11,948 bases of DNA from Leucogyrophana mollusca (lineage: Eukaryota > Basidiomycota > Agaricomycetes > Boletales), in assembly GCA_021014945.1 (NCBI GenBank), contig MU266835.1, forward strand, positions 1-11,948. Reading direction: 5' to 3'. Below are positions 1-7,947 of this stretch, in pieces; within the stretch, counting starts at the first letter, position 1; the number at the start of each line of letters is the position of its first letter. The position numbers and the translations under genes were made by a program. The notes under the pieces were generated by a model that saw nothing but the letters and a program-made list of their open reading frames with translations, was not told the DNA's origin and did no database searches.

Positions 1-3000
1 CTGTCGCTTTGAATAGTTCAGTATTCGATCTTCCTATCCACCCTGTATCTTCCCAGGAGCGGAGGTGGCATGTTAGCCCATCGATAACGTACTTGGAGTC
101 TGTTATAAGGGTGATCGGGGTGAAGGGGTTCACGGTTTGGAGTGTGAGTAGGACGGCGGCGAGCTCGCCTGCCTGGTTGGACTGGGTGGTACCTGGTGTG
201 CGGGCAGCGCGGTTTAGTGGGCTGTCCTCGCTTACCCATATTCCGCTACCGCAGGCCGCGTCGAGTTTTCCATTATTGAGACATGAGCCGTCTGTGTATA
301 CTGTCACTGGGGTGGTTGTGCGGGTCCTTGGGTGTGGGGGTGCTTGTAGCCTTAGTGCGGGTTGTTGCGTGAGTTTCGTGGGGTCTGCGAATATGCGGAA
401 GCATTCCGTGAGGGATGACTTTGCGGTCATTGTTGGATCGAAGGTTATGTCACCTCGTCTATGAGCGATGGCGTATGCGTTTTTCTCGCGTCTTCTGTGC
501 GTGAGGGTGAGGTCGTCTTTGTTTGTCGTCGTTAGAGGGTTATACTTAGGCGTTAGGCTCGTGACGATGGTTCGGGCCGTTCGGGTGCATTTGTTTGGCT
601 GTTTGCAGCCTTTCGCCCTGTCGTCCTTGCACGGCCTACAGGCGCAGTTACGTCTGTCGTAATGTGTGTGGCTTGGGGTGTTTGAGATACGCGCGGATAC
701 GTCAAGTAGGTCTTTGATCGATTTGGCTTTGTGTGTAATCCGTAGGCACTCATCCCGTATCTTGTTGTAGGTTCTTGGGGGGGCGCCCATGTGTAGCCAT
801 GCGGGAAGCTGGGATTGGAGGGCTTTCGAGAGGTTGGGTGGGGCGAAGCAGAGGTGGAATTCCCTCGCTGTCTTAAGGATGGACATGATGTCCCGTGGGA
901 TACGCACTGTCGCAGGGCCTCTGGTTGGGGGATTCCAGGTCAGTAGGAAGTTGTTGATGTCGTTCGTGTCACTCAGGCCTTCCGGTTTCATCGTGTTTAT
1001 TATTACGTCGGTGGCGAAGGCCCACGTCGGGCGTTGCGCGGACAGGTCGAGGTATGTTTTTAGCCACGTTATTTCAATCGCCTGGTTTCTTGCCTTGATG
1101 TTGAGTAGGGCGATTCCGCCCTCATGCCTCGGGCTACACAGGCGGTCGTAACTTATAGGTGGGCATTTTGTATCCTCCCAGATAAAGTTTCTGATTATTT
1201 TAGTTAGGGATGTCTCTATGTCTTTAGGCATTCCTTGGGCTTTGGCCAAGAACTGTGTCATGCCGCCTGCCACCATCTGGACGATGAGGCGTTTGCCTTC
1301 CAGGGTGGGGTGGCCTAGGTTCCACCTTCGGAGGGCGGCGCTAATTTTGTCTAGCACGGGTTCCCATGGGGTGATGTCGTCGAGGCCGTTGCCTATCCAG
1401 GCTCCCAGGGACCGTATCGGGTGCCCGTCTTTGGCAATTCGTACGTCTTTATCTAGTTCCGAGTCTTCAGGTGTCAGCCGTCTCGTTTGGATAACCGTGT
1501 TGCGATGTTTATTTGAGCCGATCGGTATGATCTCTGTTTTGTCTATGTTGAACTTGGCCCCTGATGCGAGGCACCATCTCATCAGTATATTTTCTAGGTC
1601 CTTGTACTTATCCCCAGGTCCTAGGTACACCACCGTGTCGTCCGCGTACATATTGACGATTAGACGGCTATTAACACCAGGTATGGAGAAGCCCTTTAGG
1701 AGTGGGGTGTTTCTGAGTTTGCACGCCAGTGGCTCGATGGCGAGATCGAATAGGAGGCATGATAAGGGGTCGCCTTGACGTACCCCCCGCGTCACTTTAA
1801 ACGGTGAGCTCATGATGCCGTTGATATTCACGCTTGTGTACGCGTTTTCGTACAGGGCTTTGACGGTGCTTACGAAGAGGTCTGGGAGGTTAAACGTGGT
1901 AAGTACTTCATGCAAGTAGTCGTGTTTTATGCGGTCATATGCTTTCTCCTGGTCCAGTGCGACTATTGCGCCGTCCTCTTCCATGATGTCTGCGTAGGCT
2001 GACATTAGCCTCGACAGGCGTATTGGGTCGAAAATAGAGCGTTTCGGTATGAATCCACTCTGGTCTGGGTGGATTAGGTCCGGGGCGTGTCTAGCCAGTT
2101 GCATGGCCAGTGTCTTGGTAAGCAATTTGTAGTCTGTGTTTAGTAAAGTGATTGGGCGGTAGTTTTCAATCTTCTCGCGTTCCTTCTTCTTGTAGATCGG
2201 GCACATCCAGCCCAGCGTGAATTTCGTGTTCCCGTCCACGCCGTGCGTCTGGATGTCGTTCATTACGCTTGTGAGTACCCCGATGATGTTAAAGCTTGGT
2301 TTATCCTTTTTCGATTTCTTTACATGTCGTTCGTTTAGCGTCTTCCACACCTCGTACGGGATTCCGTCTATTCCCGGGGCGCTGCCGGATTTCGAGGAGT
2401 AGAGCGCCTCGTGCACTTGTGTTTTGGTTATGGGGCGTGCCAGGGGTGAGTTTGGGTCTTTGAGTTTTTGTTCCTGCGGTATGTCTTCTAGGGAGTCTCT
2501 GCGGGCGCCGTTTCTTATGGTTTCGGGCGCGCTCCCTAGTGCGTCCGCTGTCTGCAGGTTTTCGTGATACTTCTTGGCTATTTCTGCCATCTTACGGGAG
2601 TCCGACGTGAGTTCATTCGTTCTTGGGTCTTTGAGTTTGTATATCATGTCTCTTGGTTTTTTGTCGCTGTTCACCCTGCTCCAGTATTTGCTTACTGATT
2701 CCCCTTTTAGGTTCCACTGCGCCTGCGCCTTAACCTGCGCAGATTTGTATCCCTTTTTTGTTAGGTGGTCGATTTCGCTCTCAAGCATCAGGGCTCGACT
2801 TCGGGCTGAGACGTCTGAGTCTATGTCTTGCCTGTTATTCGTGAGTGTCAGGTCTCGCTGTAGTTGTTTTATTCGTCGGTTGATCCTTCCTAAGTGTGCT
2901 TTCGCGGTCTTTTTCGCGACGTCTGTAATTTGCGTCTTAAATTCTTCCCAGAGTGTCTGGGGGTTCAGGCGGGCTGTGCGTTGTGTTCGCGGAGCGCTCA

Positions 3001-3970
3001 GCGATTCCTGGAGGGGCATCCCAAGGGCTTCGATGGCCGTTAGTAGGGGCTCGTCGTTAAGGAGGCCGATGGGCCACGACCATCTCCCCTTACCGATGAG
3101 GGGTGCGTCTGACAGGGCGTACCTCACCGAGACCATTTTGTGGTCGGTTGGGATTGACGTTTGGGACATGTTCCAGCACGACAAGTGTGGGGTGGTGTTG
3201 AGGGTTGAGTAGATTCTGTCTAAGCGTGACATGGTGTTGTTGTTACTGCAGTACGTGAATGACCTGTCCGTTGGGAAGGTATGTCTCCACCCATCTTGGA
3301 TGTTCATTTGTAGTCTCAGGTCTCTCAGGGCGTCCCGAGCTGGTTCGTTATCAAGTCTCGCTGGAGCTCGGTCGATCGCTTCCTCAGTGAGGTTGAAGTC
3401 CCCTAGGAGGAAGTCTGGGTGTATGTTGTGCGTGTCGCAGGTATGTCGTATGCGTTCCCAGAAGGGTTGGTGTTCACTCGGGTTGTTCGGCGCGTATACG
3501 TTCAGGATCGTGATCGTTTGGTCGTTATGCCATTTCAGGGAGACGGCGAGAGCACGGCCGGGGATAATAGTTGTATGTATAGCGTCCTCTGGTGTAGTTA
3601 TCTCTCTATTTAGTACGAAAGCAACACCGGCTGAGTTGCCAGGTCGGTCTGGGTCTTGTGAGTTTATTAGTTTTATCCGTCTGCTAAACAGATTGTCTAT
3701 CTGTTGTTCGTGTGGGTCCATCAGGTGTGTCTCTTGGAGGCACAGAATGCCTATCTTTTTATCCCGTACGGTTTGGTGGATTTCCGTCCATTTGGATAGT
3801 TGGTCAGTGCCTAGGGTCGACGATGCTCGGCCCCTCACGTTTAGGGTAGCGATTGTTATATTGGCCCTTGTGCGCCTCAAGTTGTTGCCCGGGTTGGGGC
3901 CTGGCCTGGTGGGGCCTGTTGGTTGTTCTGTGGGTTGTTTTGTGTGTCCGAGCGCGTGCCTCCGTACTCT
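1..3970 (-). CDS. LINE ORF2 polyprotein: APE endonuclease, reverse transcriptase, RNase H (3' partial)
   Basis: This protein would nick target DNA, prime and copy the element RNA (target-primed reverse transcription) and degrade the RNA strand. I read the frame codon by codon: no stop occurs from 3970 to the window edge (1323 codons). The endonuclease shows LNVRG (about 3830-3844), LCLQETH with catalytic Glu at 3731-3733, NVYAPN, GDFN at 3392-3403, LDRIY at 3209-3223 and TDH with its His at 3140-3142. The RT has LDQEKAYDRI with its Asp at 1952-1954, GVRQGDPLSCLLF, and YADD at 1637-1648. A cluster Cx1Cx2Cx7Cx5C lies at 587-646. RNase H shows TDGS (Asp 290-292), QAGELAA (Glu 164-166) and ITDSKYVIDGL (Asp 98-100); its last catalytic residue would lie beyond position 1. 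The frame is closed upstream by a stop at 3971-3973, and its first ATG (3721) falls inside the endonuclease after LNVRG. The true start is therefore unclear: a frameshift from the ATG at 4076, or a non-AUG start. Confidence 0.95.
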
Positions 3971-4076
3971 CTAGGGGCTTCCTGCGCGGGGTCCTCGGCA
4001 GCGGGGGGGACATCCGCTCCACCCCTAGGGAGGCTCGTACCGTGGCCATGTTCAGAACCGGGGTTCGTTGTGTCAT
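3804..4076 (-). other. Short ATG-initiated frame overlapping the ORF2 start (candidate displaced ORF2 N terminus)
   Basis: A 90-codon frame begins at the ATG at 4074-4076 and stops at 3804. It overlaps the upstream end of ORF2 (3970) by about 165 nt and lies in the neighbouring frame. It is rich in Arg, Pro and Thr, like the disordered leader that commonly precedes the endonuclease in such elements. A +1 shift (or a 1-nt indel in this copy) between 3970 and 3804 would join it to ORF2 ahead of LNVRG. I infer that this is the original ORF2 start, broken or shifted. It could instead be a chance frame. Confidence 0.4.
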
Positions 4077-4612
4077 TGTGAGTGTTAGGGTTTATAGTCG
4101 GGCTACTTAGTCTACCGTACGACTATGTTGTAGACCAGGGGGGGCGTATACCGGCCCTCACGGTTGATTAATGCCAGAGGTACTAACCTGTGCGGGCCCA
4201 GTCCACCGCAGAGGGGTTCAATATGGCTTCAGCCTCTCGGCACGGCTCATCATGACCTAAATAGGTCTCCGTTTGCGGGGTTGCCCCCTGGTAGGTCCCC
4301 CGGCGCTTTCCTGTCCCGAGACGGTCAGTATATTTGGGCGCCGGGTTGGTGTTTCCCCTGCCTGGACTTAGGGGCGCGGGGGGGGTAGACCCTTTCATTG
4401 CGGACGGTGTTGACGTGGGTCACCGAGCGCCGGATCATCCTTAGTCTTGGTAACGTGTTGACTTATGGGTCAGTGATGTCAGGTGTGGGCATATATCATA
4501 TTGGCGGCATAGTATTCCTAGTTATCATACAGGCGCATGGGGTCAAGGGGATATCGTAGTGGGAGCATACTTAATGGCAGTGATGTTGTCTAGATGGGCG
4601 CCTTCCTAAAGA
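4077..4612 (-). other. ORF1-ORF2 spacer of the LINE, no gene seen
   Basis: This stretch separates the ORF1 stop (4613) from the first candidate ORF2 ATG (4076). It keeps the element's strand bias and belongs to the LINE. The longest frame on the element strand is a 71-codon ATG frame (4183-4398) with no recognisable domain. Runs of G on the plus strand are frequent (for example around 4371-4386). I see no tRNA, splice-bounded exon or clear regulatory signal. Confidence 0.6.
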
Positions 4613-6202
4613 TCAGGCAGTGTGGCCGTAGGGGCCGTGTTGTCTCCCCCTACCCCGCCCCCTCGGGGTGTTGGACGCTGCTCGCGACTGGTTCTTGGGC
4701 CCGTTCCAGGCGGGGATGGTGGGGAAGGGGCAGAGCCCGCGTGGGTGGGCTATGGATTGGCACATAGTGCATACCTTGAACGGGATTGTCTTTCCGACGC
4801 CCTCGAGGGGGGTGGTGTACGTGAGGGTGTTGACGTAGGCACGGAGCCTCGTCCACGTGTTGGGGTGGTTGGTGGGGCTGTCTGCAAAGACGTTGTAGCG
4901 TGGGGCGGGGACGCTCCCTTCGACTTTGTAGTCCAGTTTCTCGATGCGGACGGAGTCGCGGAATTTGTCGAGGGCTTCGTAGATCATTGAGCAGGATTCC
5001 ATATCATAGTCGATGTGGGAGGTGTTATATTTGGGGTCGTGGTCCGCCATGATGTCCATCATGTGGGTCTTGCAGACGTTTGAGGCCCATGTCTTTTGGA
5101 CGATGGCCTTGACGGTCTGTGGGTCTGGGGTTGACAGACCGCCTATGCAGACGAGGAGAGTGGGTAGAGTGGTGACGCAGAAAGGGAACGCCTCGAAGGT
5201 GATATTGGTTGCGGACCAGATTTGTTGGCCTAATACTTTCGTGTACGTTTCGTTAGATATGTTGTACGCTAAGAACGCGAGGGGAGCCGATTTTGGGTTG
5301 TCGGGGTACTCTGGGATGGGGGGGGCTACCTTGGCTGGGGCGGCGTCCGGCGACAGGGACAGGGCTATGTTTGTGATCGTCGTCCTGATTTGTTCCGCCA
5401 ATATGGGGTTCCTTTCGTTCGGGTTCTTCCCGTCGTAGTCAAACACTCGTATGAGTAGTTTGTCCTTTGGCACCTTGAGCCACGCCATCAGGGCCTCCTC
5501 TTGGAGGTGGTCTACGAGCTGCGCCGCGTGGGCGAGGTGGGTATGGGGGAAGCCCCCCTCGGGAGGGGGGGTGAATTGGGGGAGGGAGTCGGGTGAGGTT
5601 GATGTTGCCTGGATTAGGACGGCTCGGTTCTCTGCCGCCTCCGCAAGGTACGCTCGCAGGGTGTCTTCCTCTGAGACGGGGGGGGAGGGTATATACGCGG
5701 GTGGCGCGGTGGTGGGGGTGCATGGGGGGTCAGCCTCCATGAGGTCGCTCTCTTCTTTATTGTCCGGGGCGTGGATCGATCGCTCGAGGCCCTCGTCTGC
5801 CTCCTCTGACTGCACGAGAACGTTAATTCGTTCGCTGAGGGAGTGTAGGGGTGCGGTTGGGTGGGGGGGCGGTGTGTCTGTCAGCGCCTGCGGGATAGGG
5901 CGAGTGGGTGTCTGGAATGGGGAGCCCGGAGCGGGTGATGGGGAGAGGGGGTAGGGGATCACTGAGATTGGTAGGGACATGCGTTTAGACTTGGGAGCGG
6001 GGGTTGATGGGGGTGGTGGCAGTGTGGGCGCCGGGGGCTCTGGTTGCGCAGGTGTCGTGGCGGTGGGCGCTGGCAGCGGGGGTTGGGAGGGGAGGGGTTG
6101 CTCCGATCTGGTCGGGGTGCCCGGTGTGGGTCGTGACCCCAGAGGGCTCGCCGTTGAGCGAGCGGATACGATGTCTGTGCGGATTGATGATTGTTCTTTC
6201 AT
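4613..6202 (-). CDS. LINE ORF1, gag-like RNA-binding protein with CCHC zinc knuckle
   Basis: The 529-aa product is the element's likely nucleic-acid chaperone, packaging element RNA into a ribonucleoprotein. Residues 1 to about 190 are Pro/Ser/Thr-rich and disordered. A folded central region (about 218-375) has an amphipathic stretch (HLAHAAQLVDHLQEEALMAW) and a hydrophobic segment ending in LPTLLVCIGGL. Near the C terminus Cys478, Cys481, His486 and Cys491 form an exact CX2CX4HX4C knuckle (4730-4771), followed by an Arg/Gly-rich basic tail (about 516-522). The block HPRGLCPFP..PAWNGP resembles ORF1 proteins of other agaricomycete LINEs, from memory of the family. The ATG at 6202 is the first in frame after a stop at 6302-6304 and has a purine at -3. 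The frame is intact. Confidence 0.92.
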   Translation of the reverse strand: MKEQSSIRTDIVSARSTASPLGSRPTPGTPTRSEQPLPSQPPLPAPTATTPAQPEPPAPTLPPPPSTPAPKSKRMSLPISVIPYPLSPSPAPGSPFQTPTRPIPQALTDTPPPHPTAPLHSLSERINVLVQSEEADEGLERSIHAPDNKEESDLMEADPPCTPTTAPPAYIPSPPVSEEDTLRAYLAEAAENRAVLIQATSTSPDSLPQFTPPPEGGFPHTHLAHAAQLVDHLQEEALMAWLKVPKDKLLIRVFDYDGKNPNERNPILAEQIRTTITNIALSLSPDAAPAKVAPPIPEYPDNPKSAPLAFLAYNISNETYTKVLGQQIWSATNITFEAFPFCVTTLPTLLVCIGGLSTPDPQTVKAIVQKTWASNVCKTHMMDIMADHDPKYNTSHIDYDMESCSMIYEALDKFRDSVRIEKLDYKVEGSVPAPRYNVFADSPTNHPNTWTRLRAYVNTLTYTTPLEGVGKTIPFKVCTMCQSIAHPRGLCPFPTIPAWNGPKNQSRAASNTPRGRGRGRQHGPYGHTA

Positions 6203-6580
6203 CGTTTCTTTGGTGTTTGTTCTGGTCCACCGTTTTTCTTTTTGGGGGTTTAAATGAGTGTCGGGATTGATGTGGGTTTGGGTCAGGGTGGACGCGTGTG
6301 CTCACCAGGGACATCTATTGGCCTTAGCTTCGGGGCTGTGGTGGGTCGGTTGGTTGGTTTTGGGTGGCAGGCCTCGCGGGCGGCCTGGTGTGGCCCGTGG
6401 TCGACACTGGTGTTGGGGACGGTGTCCCCGGTGACCTCTGTGCCAGGTCTGTCGTGTGGGTGGTGGGGTTCATGAGTGTCTACGTTAGATGGTGTCTCGA
6501 TGGGGTCGTGGGCCAGCTTTTGACTGAGAGTCTTTTGGACTCGTCCTTGCCAGCTTTTTGAGCGTGGGAAACTCTACCAT
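6203..6580 (-). other. Putative LINE 5' leader, right boundary approximate
   Basis: Upstream of the ORF1 ATG the sequence keeps the element's bias (G and T rich on the plus strand) to about 6560 and then turns mixed. LINEs usually carry an internal promoter in this region, but I see no specific motif proving it. No open frame here looks coding. An imperfect hairpin (ACTCTACCA at 6571-6579 against TGGTACGAGT at 6586-6595) sits at the compositional edge. Confidence 0.5.
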
Positions 6581-6910
6581 GGTGGTGGTACGAGTTCAAG
6601 GGCCCCCCAGCGTGACATTCTTGTGTTAAAGATAGAGAGAAAGTTAACACAGGTGTTGCCACAACACGGAACCGACCCGCTCAAGATAACATATTCGATA
6701 ACGTCCACTCCAACTCATATCAGGTAAATTATGGGCGCTATAGCTTCGCCATCATGCCCATGGTCCAGAAATGATTCAGGTATTGTGAGAGTGCCCATCC
6801 CTGTGAATATCAGAGCTGTACCCCCAGGAATTCACAGCACCCACAAATAGGCCCCGGACCCTGCATTTGCATACTTTTGTGCTTGTGTTTTACCCCCGTC
6901 CGCAACTCCG
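6581..6910 (+). promoter_or_regulatory. Upstream region of the UstYa-like gene
   Basis: These 330 bases separate the approximate LINE 5' end from the UstYa-like ATG at 6911 and must hold that gene's promoter, unless it extends into the LINE. I see no convincing TATA or CCAAT box. The last 40 bases before the ATG are pyrimidine-rich, as is common near fungal transcription starts. Two adjacent inverted repeats lie at 6622-6667. No coding frame is supported here. Confidence 0.4.
6622..6667. repeat. Two adjacent short inverted repeats
   Basis: TGTGTTAA at 6622-6629 pairs perfectly with TTAACACA at 6644-6651 around a 14-nt purine-rich loop. Immediately after, GTGTTG at 6653-6658 pairs with CAACAC at 6662-6667 around a 3-nt loop. 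All four arms share a GTGTT/AACAC core, so the block is a tandem of related half-sites. It could be a regulatory site of the UstYa-like gene, debris at the LINE junction, or chance. Confidence 0.55.
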
Positions 6911-7684
6911 ATGATTCCTCGCGTCGATATCCTCACCCTTCCTTTACTAGTAGCGTTGAGCATCGTGTCGGTGGTCTTCACGATCACTCTAGTGGGAGTT
7001 GTACGCGACATCGACTTTACCTTGCCTTGTCCCCCAGATGCCTCGGGCACCATGACAAAATCACACCTAGACCACTACAGTCAGTAATCAGCTTAGATGC
7101 CACCTGCAAGACAGCTGACCCCAGAAAACAAGTGCAGGTTTCGAAGGCGACGACTTCCCTGAAGTGCTGCCAGTTACGTTGGGGCCTGTGGAAATGGTTG
7201 TTGAAGAAAGCGTCCATTTTTCTCTGAACGCTCCTGATGCTCAGCTGGAGTGGCTGGCGACTTCACCCCCCGGGACTGGCAGTATTCGCCTGGGAGATGA
7301 TAATCGCTCATTTTTCGTATCGATGTTCCATCAAGTACACTGCCTACGCTACTTTCGACAGGCTGTCTTAGGTAGCCCGGAAGAGGAACACGTCCACCAT
7401 TGTCTAAATTACCTACGACAATGGACGTTGTGTCAATCAGATTTGACATTGGAGCAGGGCGACTTTACGACCCGCAACTTTACCCAGCAGCGAGAGGGAG
7501 AGACACACGTGTGTCGTGATTGGAATACCCTTTTCGACGAAGTCTCGGTCAATTGGGGAGAGTGGAGCAAGATTATGTCCCAGACCAGCCTGACCGAGAG
7601 AACGTAAGTACGCCATCGTTTTTTCGGTATTTCGCTCATGGGGTTTTCCCACTGTACAGCACACCGTCAACTCGCGACGCTTGA
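6911..7684 (+). CDS. UstYa-like (DUF3328) membrane-anchored oxidase family protein
   Basis: UstYa-family proteins act in fungal secondary metabolism; characterised members oxidise or cyclise peptide products such as ustiloxin and cyclochlorotine. Model: exons 6911-7079, 7138-7603 and 7660-7684; introns 7080-7137 (donor GTCAGT, acceptor TGCAG, 58 nt) and 7604-7659 (donor GTAAGT, acceptor TACAG, 56 nt); 219 aa. Residues about 9-30 form one membrane helix, and the rest should face the lumen or outside. The diagnostic motifs are HQVHC (residues 121-125) and HVHHC (141-145), 20 residues apart, after a typical GDDFP..LP..VEESVHF region. The ATG is the first in frame, in a weak context. If intron 2 is not spliced, a TAA inside its donor (7605-7607) ends the protein at 212 aa. 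It converges with the peptide transporter. The family call is firm; the substrate is unknown. Confidence 0.93.
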
Positions 7685-7947
7685 GTGCCCTGAATTCATG
7701 ACGAAGCGCCTCCGGCTATCGAGACAAACCTGTCGGACGCCTCGCATTAACTGGGTTGCAGCCAATCACGATCTGCGGGCGAGGATCTAGCAAGGTCCCG
7801 ACCAAAGTGGCATTGGGTATGTAGGCCTGGGCCAGGCTATGGTGGTCCCCACCTGCGCAGGGTTTTGATGACGGTTTGAAGTGGCCAGGTAGCCGCACAG
7901 TTCATTACACCTATCAAGGTTACATCATAGGTCGAAGCAGCATATAT
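7685..7947. other. Convergent intergenic region between the UstYa-like gene and the transporter
   Basis: These 263 bases hold the 3' ends of both convergent transcripts. On the minus strand AT-rich sequence (AAATATAT) directly follows the transporter stop and could serve in 3'-end formation. I see no precursor-peptide frame, tRNA or hairpin terminator. Confidence 0.5.

Larger units (their letters stand above)
1..6580 (-). mobile_element. Non-LTR retrotransposon (LINE), nearly full length, 3' end cut by window edge
   Basis: The minus strand carries the ordered parts of an autonomous LINE: leader, gag-like ORF1 with zinc knuckle, spacer, then ORF2 with APE endonuclease, reverse transcriptase, Cys cluster and RNase H. 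The whole block shares one strand bias (plus strand rich in G and T, so the element's sense strand is rich in C and A), which fades around 6560-6600. I place the 5' end there by composition and it may be off by tens of bases. The 3' UTR, tail and target-site duplication lie beyond position 1. The RT motifs (NYRPITLLNTDYKLLTK, SGFIPKRSIFDPIRL) look closer to L1/Tx1-like elements than to classic Tad1 or jockey-like ones; that clade call is an inference. Long open frames suggest a fairly young copy. Confidence 0.93.

Noticed and set aside
1218..1778. Long plus-strand open frame (186 codons)
   Set aside because: It lies antisense to the RT core, where the minus frame has clear RT motifs. It has no recognisable domain and is a shadow of the coding strand.
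2574..3974. Plus-strand frames of 212 and 247 codons
   Set aside because: Both are antisense to the ORF2 endonuclease and linker, start at non-ATG or arbitrary codons, and show no domain.
4183..4398. 71-codon ATG frame in the LINE spacer as a third LINE ORF
   Set aside because: It has no domain or conserved pattern I recognise, and GC-rich spacer DNA yields such frames by chance.
81..6706. Shared 10-mer TCGATAACGT inside the LINE (81-90) and upstream of the UstYa-like gene (about 6697-6706)
   Set aside because: The flanks differ and one copy codes for RNase H residues; a single 10-mer match in 12 kb is not strong evidence of a repeat.
7685..7947. Possible RiPP precursor gene next to the UstYa-like gene
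   Set aside because: I looked for short frames with repeated cores and Lys-Arg sites here and found none; the same was true at 10369-11266.
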